NCBI GenBank assembly: GCA_014843695.1
Contig: CM026386.1
Location: 15,891,899 to 15,955,898, forward strand
Reading direction: 5' to 3'
Length of the DNA stretch: 64,000 nt
From: Archivesica marissinica
Taxonomy: Eukaryota > Mollusca > Bivalvia > Venerida > Vesicomyidae
Shown here: piece after piece, positions 24,921 through 33,119 of the stretch
Layout of the letters: each line of letters begins with the position of its first letter
Numbering within the stretch: position 1 is the first letter of the stretch
The notes under the pieces: generated by a model
Told to the model about the DNA's origin: nothing
Database searches by the model: none
The model's input: only the letters and a program-made list of their open reading frames with translations
Made by a program: the position numbers and the translations under genes

Positions 24921-25869
24921 TCAGGTGACAGGAGGCACCACAAGCAGCTCTACCCGGACAAACCGCCGCTGAGGGCTATCCAGCAGATAGTAGAGCACGG
25001 GCTCTTCAGGCTTGGTAACCGAGCGACCAAGCCGGTATACCCGGAGGGACCACACAGGGTCGTCGTACGACGACGGCCACCCTCTAGTTCGCCGGGTTGG
25101 TAGAGGTAGCGAACGCCAACACCCGAGGGGAACATGCATGCTGCGGGTGCGACGAAGCTGCGACCTCGGATGAGGGCTTTTGCGCCACACTCTTGGCATT
25201 GATGGCATTAGAAGGCTTCTTGTCGGTCAATCTGGTCACTTCGCCGTTCAAGGCCGATATCACGGCAGGCAGCCGAGCCACCCATTCGGCCGATCGTTCT
25301 CCAGACGGAAGTCTCATCTCTTGGGCGTATTGGTGCCCAAACGAGCCGCTCTGCCAGGGTGCGATTGAATCGCTCCACAATCCCTTGGTCTCGATGGATA
25401 TCCACACGGCCACGCCTGACAGAGACGCCGTGTTTGGCCAGCAGTTGGTTCACCGCACACATGAACTCGCGCCCCTGATTGGTCTGAAGCAATGTTGGCT
25501 ATTTCAGGGGCTCCGCCTGTAAGAGACCTCCTTAGCATCTTTCGTGGCCAGGGGCTCTGCCTCTTTGTACCGGGAGGCCATGTCAACGATGGTAAGGGCG
25601 TACTTGAACGTTTTGCGACCCACCCTGTCGTGAGGCAGAAGTAGGAGGTCGGCCTGGTGGACGTCGTTTGGCACCGGTACGTCGAACTTGGGTCGCGGTA
25701 TGTGTCGTGGGGCGGGGAAGTAGATCTGCCAGATGGCCTGTTTCTTCAGCCAACCCCGTGTCACATCTTCGGAGACCTTATCGGCTGCGGCAAGGGTTTT
25801 TATGGCTGTGAGCCCCTTCCAGTAACCGCGGGGACTGTAGTATAGCAAGCTAAGATTACTGTCGGTCAT
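24921..25869 (-). pseudogene. Retroviral-type DDE integrase (rve), inactive
   Basis: Minus-strand gene convergent with the polymerase gene; the stops are 8 bp apart. The ATG at 25869 (MTDSNLSLLYYSPRGYWKG) is preceded by a TATA-like run. An N-terminal region leads to the catalytic core: first Asp in QADLLLLP (codon 25650-25648); second position in LQTNQGREF, where Asn (AAT, 25480-25478) replaces the expected Asp; Glu in GIVERFNRT (25375-25373), exactly 35 residues later (DX35E). The C-terminal part includes ALNGEVTRLTDKKPS, YLYQPGELEGG and VYRLGRSVTKPEEP, ending in VVPPVT. At least four frameshifts divide it (near 25500, 25335, 25140 and 25060). It would insert the viral genome into host DNA; frameshifts and loss of a metal-binding Asp make it non-functional. 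Confidence 0.88.
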
Positions 25870-25871
25870 GG

Positions 25872-25882
25872 TATATATATAA
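25872..25882 (-). promoter_or_regulatory. TATA-like element upstream of integrase
   Basis: tatatatataa lies 3 bp before the integrase ATG, read on the minus strand. Similar TATATA elements precede three neighbouring minus-strand genes. Confidence 0.4.
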
Positions 25883-25883
25883 A

Positions 25884-26186
25884 CTAAGCTTGTGACATGG
25901 CTGTTTCGCTCTCCAGCGCGCGAATGTATTCTAATAATCCTATGAGTCTCCAACATGCCCTGCGTGTCATCGGATCTAGCAACCCCGTTGTAGCTCTAAG
26001 GTCAGTTGAGCCTGATAGGACCCTCGTAGCGAATTTCTGCACAGCAGCGTGATCGGTACGCCACGACTCCAGAAATCGCCGCGCCGTGTTTATCATAGTA
26101 TGACCAAGGGGGCCAGGATGTTTGTGTCGCTTGGCACAGTACCCGACCTCAAGCATTGCAAAGTACAGCTCCTCTGGTAAACCCAT
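25884..26186 (-). CDS. Small viral protein, function unknown (100 aa)
   Basis: An intact frame from ATG 26186 to a stop at 25884, ending 15 bp before the integrase start. The N-terminus is MGLPEELYFAMLEVGYCAKR; the rest is Arg-rich and probably helical (TRRACWRLIGLLEYIRALE). No membrane segment or known motif. Its position in a compact minus-strand gene series and GC-rich codon use support it as a real viral gene. It is one of the few uninterrupted frames in the element. Confidence 0.6.
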   Translation of the reverse strand: MGLPEELYFAMLEVGYCAKRHKHPGPLGHTMINTARRFLESWRTDHAAVQKFATRVLSGSTDLRATTGLLDPMTRRACWRLIGLLEYIRALESETAMSQA

Positions 26187-26187
26187 A

Positions 26188-26197
26188 TCTATATAGA
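26188..26197 (-). promoter_or_regulatory. TATA-like palindrome TCTATATAGA
   Basis: A perfect 10-bp palindrome directly upstream of the ATG at 26186. A candidate core promoter shared in type with the elements at 25872, 26622 and 26889. Confidence 0.4.
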
Positions 26198-26223
26198 AAG
26201 GAAAAAAATCTCAAGCGCGACAA

Positions 26224-26616
26224 TTACTTGGCGAGTTTGTATGCCACGAGGACTGTCGCGGTCATCCCCAGGACGGCGAAGACAATCTCACGATCTTTCT
26301 GGTAATCGCTAGGCGTGTAGAAGTCTGAGAGCCGGGGCTGTCGTTCCGAAATACCTGCGCGTACTCACGGATCGCCGTGTCGACGTCCCGGAAAGTTTGC
26401 ACGGCATGACCCTGGCGGCGGAGTTCTTCGTTAATCCAATCAAGGCGCTCAGCCCGTTTTTTGGACCATGCCTACTGCGCGGCCTGGAGCTTTTCTACAG
26501 CTGTGTCGTGCCGTTTGTGCTCCTCGTCACCCGAGCTTCGAGAATAGGTAGTTGCTACCGCTGAAGGCCATGGCGTTATCCAGGGCGCCCCCAACTAGCA
26601 TTGCGATCGTGGCCAT
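26224..26616 (-). pseudogene. Small viral membrane-associated protein, frameshifted
   Basis: Starts MATIAMLVGGALDNAMAF (ATG 26616-26614) and meets a TGA (26528-26526). Protein-like sequence continues in other frames as a charged helix (HKRHDTAVEKLQAAQ, ERLDWINEELRRQGHAVQTF) and ends with SDFYTPSDYQKDREIVF, a hydrophobic segment (VLGMTATVLVAYKLAK) and TAA at 26224. A TAG lies inside the helix. Architecture: hydrophobic N-terminus, coiled-coil-like middle and C-terminal membrane anchor. Function unknown; the location among structural genes suggests a virion or assembly role (inference). Confidence 0.6.
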
Positions 26617-26621
26617 CGTTG

Positions 26622-26630
26622 TTATATATT
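26622..26630 (-). promoter_or_regulatory. TATA-like element
   Basis: aatatataa on the minus strand, 6 bp upstream of the ATG at 26616. Same type as the elements before the neighbouring minus-strand genes. Confidence 0.35.
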
Positions 26631-26634
26631 ACGT

Positions 26635-26865
26635 CTACTTCATGATATATGCAGGTATGATCCCCTGTTTAATTAGCATGTCTTTCGTGGCCATTGCTAG
26701 GCCCACATCAAGAACTACCATGCCGACGTCATAACCATTGAAGTCCAGCTTGGGGGTAGCTGCTTTGAAGGCCATCTTACCCAGGCGTGCATAGCCTACA
26801 TCCAGAACAGATACCACAACCGAATGATACGCCGCATTGGCCAACATGTTTCCGTCAGTAGACAT
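26635..26865 (-). CDS. Small viral hydrophobic protein (76 aa)
   Basis: An intact frame from ATG 26865 to the stop at 26635. MSTDGNMLANAAYHSVVVSV, then LDVGYARLGKMAFKAATP, and a second hydrophobic stretch VGMVVLDVGLAMATKDMLIK. Two predicted membrane or amphipathic segments with an internal duplication-like VLDVG motif. A TATA-like motif lies 24 bp upstream. No known family; probably a virion membrane or minor structural protein (inference). Confidence 0.6.
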   Translation of the reverse strand: MSTDGNMLANAAYHSVVVSVLDVGYARLGKMAFKAATPKLDFNGYDVGMVVLDVGLAMATKDMLIKQGIIPAYIMK

Positions 26866-26882
26866 TGTTTTTCTTTGCGCGA

Positions 26883-27396
26883 CTATTGCATATAGAATGG
26901 GTCAAGCGAAGTCTTTAATTGATCCACTGGTATCGCTGTCGGAACGACAATGTTAGCTCGGGCGGGCATAGGTTTATGCGTTAACGCCTCCCGCCTACTT
27001 TCACAACAACCTATAAGGCGCATGCAAGACCGCCAACGATACATGGGGTCCAGACCTCGCTACACTGGTACCAGTGTTCCGTCGCGGTTTCCGACCCTGA
27101 AACATGCTGCTGGGCGACAACCGTTTGTTCTCCAGCGTTGCCCTGTTCCACCGGGGTGACGGGTGTCAGGACGACTGAGGGTTTGTGATTCTCGAGTTTC
27201 GATGTTTGCAACGTGGCTTTGGCATCTCTGAGCTCGGCACGTATTTTATCTTCCTTGGCCTTCCGAGCCGCAGCCCCCGCCCGTCCTGCCGCTTGTTTTT
27301 TAGGATCCTTCCGTCGTGCTGTGCTGTTTGCAGCTTCGCAGGTGCCGTCTCTGGTGTCAGAACTACAGGATCTGTCACTCTCTCCGGTGTAGACAT
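26883..27396 (-). pseudogene. Small viral basic protein with C-terminal anchor, frameshifted
   Basis: ATG 27396 (MSTPERVTDPVVLTPETAPA) opens the gene. Near 27320 the coding signal moves to another frame with a Lys/Arg/Ala-rich helix (DPKKQAAGRAGAAARKAKED), a Pro/Val/Thr-rich linker and a short hydrophobic segment (CIVGGLACAL). Past another shift the tail reads ANIVVPTAIPVDQLKTSLDP and ends FYMQ at the TAG 26885-26883. The pattern of basic region plus tail anchor resembles minor virion proteins, but no homologue can be named from sequence alone. Confidence 0.55.
26889..26897 (-). promoter_or_regulatory. TATA-like element ATTCTATATG
   Basis: On the minus strand attctatatg lies about 24 bp before the ATG at 26865, a normal TATA distance for a short 5' leader. 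Confidence 0.4.
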
Positions 27397-27398
27397 CG

Positions 27399-27683
27399 TC
27401 AGCTATGGTAAACGGACATACGTGTCCAAATTGGCAATGCTTCGCAGTGGTTAACGCCGCGGTGAGCGGTGCAAGGTACATACCATACCTGTGGTAGAGC
27501 TCGCACGTGGTCAGCTCCGAGGTTGGCAACTAGTCTCGGTTGATTTTCTGGTTGTATGGGTAGAAACATACTTGCTACTGCTGCGTATAACTGAAGGGCT
27601 GCGGTCCCTAAGGTTTTTGTCATCGCGGCCCCGAGAGTCGCTTCATAGCGCGCGTAGAGCCTCTCGACGTCGTTGTCTGTCAT
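27399..27683 (-). pseudogene. Small viral protein, probably frameshifted
   Basis: ATG 27683, MTDNDVERLYARYEATLGAA, followed by a helical hydrophobic region (LQLYAAVASMFLPI). Near 27530 a different frame takes over a protein-like stretch (TCELYHRYGMYLAPLTAALT, AKHCQFGHVCP), suggesting one frameshift. The gene ends at or just before the next ATG (27396). No known family. Compact spacing of 3 bp to its neighbour supports it as part of the late gene cluster. Confidence 0.55.
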
Positions 27684-27715
27684 ATTGTCAACCTGGTCGG
27701 CTGTGAGCTGTCGCC

Positions 27716-27943
27716 CTAGATATTGTTTAGTCTGTCCCCCGGCGTCTCTGCAGTCGGGACCGCTGTTTCCGTCGTCCCATCAATCGGGGCCGCGGCATCC
27801 ATCAACTGATCAAGAAGTTCGTCGCAGTTCATTTTTCTGAGTGCTATCCGTACCCGCCTCTTTAGTCTAACATACTGCCACACGCACCACCCCAGTGTGG
27901 CGAAAATTATGATCTGGTTGATCAGCAGAATTGCTTCCCACAT
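27716..27943 (-). CDS. Small viral single-pass membrane protein (75 aa)
   Basis: An intact frame with ATG at 27943, one base after the stop of the packaging ATPase (tagcATG). The N-terminal transmembrane segment MWEAILLINQIIIFATLGWC is followed by a basic stretch VRLKRRVRIALRKM, giving a membrane anchor with a cytosolic basic tail, then an acidic/Thr-rich C-terminus. Function unknown. Confidence 0.65.
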   Translation of the reverse strand: MWEAILLINQIIIFATLGWCVWQYVRLKRRVRIALRKMNCDELLDQLMDAAAPIDGTTETAVPTAETPGDRLNNI

Positions 27944-27944
27944 G

Positions 27945-28572
27945 CTAAGCTGTGAATAGCACTTTATCAGCAGCTGGTTGGTCCGTCTTTAACAGCAGCT
28001 TGCTGTGTTTTGTTCCTGTAAGCGTCTGCCGTACCGTGGCTCGCTCTTCGTACGTGGGGATGACGTCATTCTCTCGAAGGCACTCTTCGAAGGAGTCACG
28101 ATCTTTGCAGTGACAGACGGCATTCCAGCGTGTCTGCTCGCGGAGATCCTTCAGAACTGAGTTGTATTTCTGGGTCAACACCCAGACGCTTTGTAGCGCA
28201 TGCCGCCCACTGACAGCATGTCCTTCTTTTTGGTCATAGCTGCCTTGGCAGAGCAGTCATCAATCACGTACAGGGTGGGCTCGCCCTGGAACATGGTGTA
28301 GAAGACCCGCAGCCAGGTATGCAACTTTTCACAGGGGTCTAGTATGTAGACCTTGGGGTCCCTCCAGATCCAAGGGCGGCTCTGGTAAGTTGTGTTATGC
28401 ACAATCGTGGGTCAGAGGCGATCCCACGGTAGGGGCCCTCGAACAAGTCCAGTATGAATACAGTTTTACCGCAACCAGTCTGACCGTATATGATGGCTGA
28501 GTGGGGGTCGCGGGGTAACAGATCAGTAGAGCGCACTGACGAATCGACCATCTTCGATGTTGAGCTGTGCAT
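27945..28572 (-). pseudogene. FtsK/HerA-type genome packaging ATPase, broken
   Basis: Minus strand. The ATG at 28572 overlaps the 3' end of the capsid gene. Walker A is GQTGCGKT (28485-28462) in the context AIIYGQTGCGKTVFILDLF. Walker B is LYVIDD (28273-28256), in a second frame. The C-terminal part, in a third frame, has LTQKYNSVLKDLREQTRW and ends at 27945. Two frameshifts therefore lie near 28395 and 28180. The size (about 200 residues) and the order capsid-ATPase match packaging ATPases of Polintons, adintoviruses and virophages (A32-like). It would drive genome entry into the capsid. Confidence 0.85.
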
Positions 28573-29785
28573 CTATAATGATGTACAGATACACGTTCAA
28601 TGCGCCATCTGCGTCTGCTTCTTTGGCTATCTGGATGGTTACACCCTCGCTGGCATTCTCCACCCTGCGCCCACTACCATGGAGTTGGTCATCATCGCTC
28701 GTCCGCAAATCGAGCCACAATGCGTATTTCGAAGTTAGGAACTCTGCCAGAGAGACGTCCGCGAGCTGTAGGTCTTTGGCGACCGCAGCAACCTCTGGGG
28801 CGCACTTAGAGCCGCATGCCAGCTGCTTTTTGGCTTCATCCCACAGCTGGTAGGCGCGCAGACCCTGGCTGGGACACCCTCAATTGTCACCTCAACCTTG
28901 GTAATTTTGGGATTGTAGAATCTTTCGGTTTCTCTAGCCCCGGCCTCCTCGAACAGCAGCAGGATTCCCTTCATCGAGCGGGCCGGGATGTTGATATTAA
29001 TGTTCCACAGGGTGTCGTTTTTGTTTTTCGTTATTTTGAGATGACGAAGAACTCTGTCATAAATGATTGCAAGCCGCCCGGCATACTGCTCTCTAATCCT
29101 TCGTGCGAGGTCGGGCAGCGTGACCATGTTGTACTCCAGTGAAATGTTTTCCACCGCATACGTCGAGTTCACGTCTGTAGCAATGAGAACACGGTCATAG
29201 TCGTTGAATGTTAGTTCGTATTCCAGGCGGTCTATCAGTGCGCTTTGATAGAATGGCATGTGGCTCTCCAGCAGCTCAAAGTCGAGCGGGATGAAGAAGC
29301 TGTTAGCGTACGCTGCCGCAATTGCGTTGTGCGCGGCAACGCTATCTACCTTGTCACAAGCCCCGATTCTACATGTGGTTACGTTCCGATTGTTGCTGGT
29401 GTCAATACCCTGATAGGCCGCATTTTCGCGCTCTTGTGCAGTCTTCCAGAGATCTTGGTAACGGTAATATACATCAGAGTCATCGATAGACATAATCTCA
29501 TTACCATTGATTCGTTTTCCTGACTATGACGCGGCCCAGGTTCTGGACTACGGTTCGATTTACGTCTGTCGACGTCAGTGAGATCGTGAAAGCGAGGCGA
29601 ACAGTCCCTGGCACAATCACGTCGTTAGCTCCAAGGTTGGGGAAGCGGACCAAGAGTTGTTGGTTCTGGTCAATCGTCGATGGGTTGTTCGGAATGACCA
29701 CGCTCTGTCTTATGCCCTTTGTCCCGAGGGGCTCCCGCAGCCTGCGGTATGGATTGAGTTTGCGTTCGTATTGAGTTAAAGCCAT
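28523..29785 (-). pseudogene. Major capsid protein (double jelly-roll hexon type), broken
   Basis: ATG at 29785 (MALTQYERKLNPYRRLREPL); stop at 28525-28523; about 420 residues. The first frame carries beta-rich sequence (DVIVPGTVRLAFTISL). A frameshift at about 29510-29535 leads to the central part, with SFFIPLDFELLESHMPFYQS and RLEYELTFNDYDRV. Another at about 28870 leads to the C-terminus (LWLDLRTSDDDQLHGSGRRV, GVTIQIAKEADADG). The central PLDFELL...FYQSALIDRLEYELTF region is what identifies it as the hexon-like capsid protein of the Polinton/adintovirus lineage (family knowledge; a structure search is needed to confirm the fold). It forms the icosahedral shell. Its 3' end overlaps the ATPase start by about 50 bp. 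Confidence 0.75.
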
Positions 29786-29831
29786 TACTGTATTGAACCC
29801 AAATGTGGTAGCCTTCAATACGATAGCAGAC
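29786..29831. promoter_or_regulatory. 46-bp divergent intergenic region
   Basis: This is all that separates the ATG of the capsid gene (minus) from the ATG of the next plus-strand gene. It must hold, or lie inside, the promoters for both directions. No TATATA element is visible here, unlike the small minus-strand genes. Confidence 0.4.
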
Positions 29832-30201
29832 ATGGATGTCTTCGTACGCGATGATGATGTAGAAGATGATGAAGAAGACACCGATGATACGTTTACTAGC
29901 GGGACGCAGGCGGACGAAAACTCCTGGGGATGCCCTCGGGACTCTTCGTCTGGGAACGCTCGAAAACGCCGTAAAGTCCTACTACGACACAATGGCGGAA
30001 CGGGGTATGATTCCCAATACCGGTCGTTTCTACCTCAATTTTGAAGTGGATCAGTCCGGTAAATTGCGCCTGAAATCCAACCCTAACTTCAAGCTTATCA
30101 ATACCCGCACCGGCGCCCCGCTCGCATTAAATACCCTTGCCGGGAAGGAGGGCGGCAACCAAATCAGACGAGCTGAGATTCACGAATTGGGTGGGAGCTA
30201 A
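29832..30201 (+). pseudogene. Small viral protein with acidic N-terminus, frameshifted
   Basis: ATG 29832 opens an acidic segment (MDVFVRDDDVEDDEEDTDDT). Near 29900-29920 the coding signal shifts to a second frame with GTLENAVKSYYDTMAERGMI, a beta-like stretch GRFYLNFEVDQSGKLRLKSN, and the end RRAEIHELGGS with TAA at 30199-30201. Divergent from the capsid gene and 6 bp before the next gene. No known family; an acidic, possibly DNA-mimic or scaffolding role is speculation. Confidence 0.55.
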
Positions 30202-30207
30202 AACAAA

Positions 30208-31034
30208 ATGCCCGCCCAGGCAGTAGAGGCCCTCAATACAGCTACCAATGAGTTAGATGGAGCAGCGACCGAAATAGAAACAGTTGGGCTCAACGAGATC
30301 CCGCAAGTCGCCACCGATGCTATTCACACAGTGGAGACAGTGATCACCGAAAGTCGGATAGACGACAACACAACTAATGATCCGCCGTTAAACCTTCGTG
30401 AACTCCGCGGGCTTAATAAAACCATGCAGACGGTTCGGGGCGAGCTAACCAACAACCTCGCCAGATTGACGGAACTCGATGAACACATCGCGCTAGACAA
30501 AAGGAAACTAGCCGAGGCCGACGCAGCACACGATAAGGAGCGGATCACTGAGCGCCTGCGGGGGTTGTAAGATGAAAGAACAGTCCGATTGGAGGCCGCC
30601 TCTGCCAACCGGGAGGCGCTCCGTACACAAATCAATCGGATCCGCGAAACTATATCACGGGTCCTCCATGAGGACACCACGCTCGGCGAGCGTCTTCGCA
30701 CGTTGTTCAGAGTTTCACAATAGTAAGCATTATCACTGCGCGTGGGCTTATTGTGAGTACGCTTGTGCTGGCTCTTACAGGCGGTGGTGCCGCTGCAGCC
30801 GCTAAGGGAGGCGTCGGGGAGTGGGCCAAAAAGATGTTGAAAGCTCTTGGTAGGGCACTGGCAAAGCTCGCCGGGAAGGCTGCGGCAGCCCTTCCTGGCA
30901 TTATCGGTAGCATTGTCTCCTGGCTCCTCACCTTCTCGAGCAAGACGGTGGGGTGGCTCTCAGAAAATATATGGGCACTGGCCGTTGGTGGGCTACTGTA
31001 TGTTGCAGCCCGGCCTAGGGCAATAGCCAAATAA
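30208..31034 (+). pseudogene. Coiled-coil protein with Ala/Gly-rich hydrophobic tail
   Basis: ATG 30208 (MPAQAVEALNTATNELDGAA) in good context (aaaacaaaATG). The first 120 codons and the next about 45 are heptad-rich coiled coil (ELTNNLARLTELDEHIALDK; LRTQINRIRETISRVL). A TAA at 30568-30570 interrupts them in the same frame. Near 30700-30711 a frameshift leads to a membrane-like segment (TIVSIITARGLIVSTLVLAL), a GGGAAAAA linker, an amphipathic basic/Ala helix (KKMLKALGRALAKLAGKAAA) and a second hydrophobic segment (IIGSIVSWLLTF), ending at 31034. The pattern suggests a minor structural or membrane-active virion protein (inference). The stop overlaps the convergent gene by 20 bp. Confidence 0.65.
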
Positions 31035-31438
31035 TTGCCAGCCCTACGATGACGCCACCCACAATGAGCGCCCTTTTCTCATATACATGCTCATCAATCG
31101 TTCCCGTGGGAACCGCTGGTTCTGACCTCTTTTGATGTAGCGGGCCGGCGGAGAAGCTCCCGTGAGTTGTTGGTATGTCAGCCACCCCGTTGACATCGTC
31201 ATTGCGACCTAAGGACAGGTTGGAGCTAGCTCTCACGATTTCATTGTTGTATCCGGCCCGATGACCGATTCGCAGCAACATGTCACTCGGGGCCATGTAG
31301 AGGCTGTGGCCGAAGACGAAATCTACCTGACTCTTCGCATACTGAAGAACGTCTTGGTACCGCACGATTGCCGATGGGATGTCCACCGGGGAGTTTATGG
31401 CGTCCTCAACATTCGCTAGAAACTGCTTCTGGGCATCA
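31015..31438 (-). CDS. Viral protein with C-terminal membrane anchor, 5' end in gap
   Basis: Minus-strand frame, open from the edge of the N gap to a TAG at 31017-31015, at least 140 residues. Readable parts: YQDVLQYAKSQVDFVFGHSL, YMAPSDMLLRIGHRAG, a polar middle, and a C-terminal transmembrane helix ALIVGGVIVGLAIIWLL. A GTG at 31386 is not needed as a start because the frame stays open upstream. Function unknown. Its convergent overlap with the coiled-coil gene is typical of this compact genome. Confidence 0.6.
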
Positions 31439-31439
31439 A

Positions 31440-32439
31440 NNNNNNNNNNNNNNNNNNNNNNNNNNNNNNNNNNNNNNNNNNNNNNNNNNNNNNNNNNNNN
31501 NNNNNNNNNNNNNNNNNNNNNNNNNNNNNNNNNNNNNNNNNNNNNNNNNNNNNNNNNNNNNNNNNNNNNNNNNNNNNNNNNNNNNNNNNNNNNNNNNNNN
31601 NNNNNNNNNNNNNNNNNNNNNNNNNNNNNNNNNNNNNNNNNNNNNNNNNNNNNNNNNNNNNNNNNNNNNNNNNNNNNNNNNNNNNNNNNNNNNNNNNNNN
31701 NNNNNNNNNNNNNNNNNNNNNNNNNNNNNNNNNNNNNNNNNNNNNNNNNNNNNNNNNNNNNNNNNNNNNNNNNNNNNNNNNNNNNNNNNNNNNNNNNNNN
31801 NNNNNNNNNNNNNNNNNNNNNNNNNNNNNNNNNNNNNNNNNNNNNNNNNNNNNNNNNNNNNNNNNNNNNNNNNNNNNNNNNNNNNNNNNNNNNNNNNNNN
31901 NNNNNNNNNNNNNNNNNNNNNNNNNNNNNNNNNNNNNNNNNNNNNNNNNNNNNNNNNNNNNNNNNNNNNNNNNNNNNNNNNNNNNNNNNNNNNNNNNNNN
32001 NNNNNNNNNNNNNNNNNNNNNNNNNNNNNNNNNNNNNNNNNNNNNNNNNNNNNNNNNNNNNNNNNNNNNNNNNNNNNNNNNNNNNNNNNNNNNNNNNNNN
32101 NNNNNNNNNNNNNNNNNNNNNNNNNNNNNNNNNNNNNNNNNNNNNNNNNNNNNNNNNNNNNNNNNNNNNNNNNNNNNNNNNNNNNNNNNNNNNNNNNNNN
32201 NNNNNNNNNNNNNNNNNNNNNNNNNNNNNNNNNNNNNNNNNNNNNNNNNNNNNNNNNNNNNNNNNNNNNNNNNNNNNNNNNNNNNNNNNNNNNNNNNNNN
32301 NNNNNNNNNNNNNNNNNNNNNNNNNNNNNNNNNNNNNNNNNNNNNNNNNNNNNNNNNNNNNNNNNNNNNNNNNNNNNNNNNNNNNNNNNNNNNNNNNNNN
32401 NNNNNNNNNNNNNNNNNNNNNNNNNNNNNNNNNNNNNNN
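31440..32439. other. Assembly gap (1000 N)
   Basis: Exactly 1000 N. It hides the right end of the viral element (terminal repeat, possibly protease and penton genes) and possibly 5' exons of the receptor gene. Confidence 0.99.
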
Positions 32440-32546
32440 GTCGGTCGGTCGGTCGGTCGGTCGGTCGGTCGGTCGGTCGGTCGGTCGGTCGGTCGGTCGG
32501 TCGGTCGGTCGGTCGGTCGGTCGGTCGGTCGGTCGGTCGGTCGGTC
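32440..32546. repeat. (GGTC)n tetranucleotide microsatellite
   Basis: About 27 perfect copies of gtcg/ggtc beginning directly at the gap edge; its true length is unknown. Confidence 0.98.
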
Positions 32547-32743
32547 AGATTCACGAATGGGCTACCCAATTGTACCCTCCTTTGTTCTATTAGCCACGTA
32601 AACAAAGTTATATTATAGCCACATAGCATCCAACCCTAGACCGCTAGACAATATAGTTATTGTTCTCCTAACCGCATACGTATCGCTTAGCGTGTGCGTA
32701 CGGACGGCCGGATGGGCATACTTACATATGTATTTAAAATTGT

Positions 32744-32936
32744 CTTTTTTAACGATATTGCGAATTAACAATTGCGAAACAACGACTTATATTAATCACT
32801 CTCGTTGGCCCGGATGAACGCTTATATGTGGTCATTCGTGTAGGAGGAAACCGGAGTACCTGGAGAATCCACACCTGTCCGTTTTGGCGACCACAGTACC
32901 ACCACATACTTCCCGGTGCGAGGATCGAACACTGGC
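32744..32936 (-). mobile_element. tRNA-derived SINE (family A), head truncated
   Basis: Shares gattgcgaaacaacgactta and ggaggaaaccggagtacctg with the copy at 18670-18912. The A-box end is replaced by other sequence just after the B box (gaggatcgaacactggcg). Confidence 0.8.
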
Positions 32937-32986
32937 GTTTATAAGCTATATCCATATGTTACAGTTTATTTTAAATTAAGTTGCAG

Positions 32987-33119
32987 GGAAGATTATTCCG
33001 TCCAACAACAAAGCATACGAAGGTGTTTTTGTTGCGTATTACATGCATAAATGGATGCGTATTGGAACAGATGTATCTGACGTCACAGCAAAAACCATAT
33101 GCCGTATTCTTGGATTTGG
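32987..33119 (+). CDS. Receptor exon: first half of SRCR domain 1
   Basis: Acceptor ttgcag|gg and donor gg|gtatga; enters in phase 1 and leaves in phase 2. Encodes KIIPSNNKAYEGVFVAYYMH and KWMRIGTDVSDVTAKTICRI then LGFG. The end matches the SRCR signature (A-x-x-x-C-R-x-LGF). The usual N-terminal Cys of group A SRCR domains is not present here. Confidence 0.8.

Larger units (their letters stand above)
21615..31439. mobile_element. Endogenous Polinton/adintovirus-like dsDNA virus, degraded
   Basis: A GC-rich block of about 9.8 kb, sharply different from the AT-rich flanks, carries the hallmark set of Polinton/Maverick-adintovirus elements: family-B DNA polymerase, DDE integrase, double-jelly-roll-type major capsid protein and FtsK/HerA-type packaging ATPase, plus small conserved-looking proteins. 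Gene order is compact, with overlaps or spacers of a few bases. Most genes have frameshifts or stops, so the copy is an inactive fossil, unless some indels are assembly errors. The left end is truncated inside the polymerase by the LTR insertion, and the right end disappears into the N gap. No terminal inverted repeats, adenain-type protease or penton protein were identified. Confidence 0.85.

Noticed and set aside
25097..25522. A 141-codon plus-strand frame opposite the integrase
   Set aside because: Antisense to the DDE core, which has unmistakable motifs on the minus strand.
31368..32629. Open frames spanning the second N gap with Ser-Val-Gly-Arg or Thr-Asp-Arg-Pro repeats
   Set aside because: Artefacts of unknown bases joined to a GGTC microsatellite. 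The only supported coding part is the minus-strand viral gene ending at 31015.
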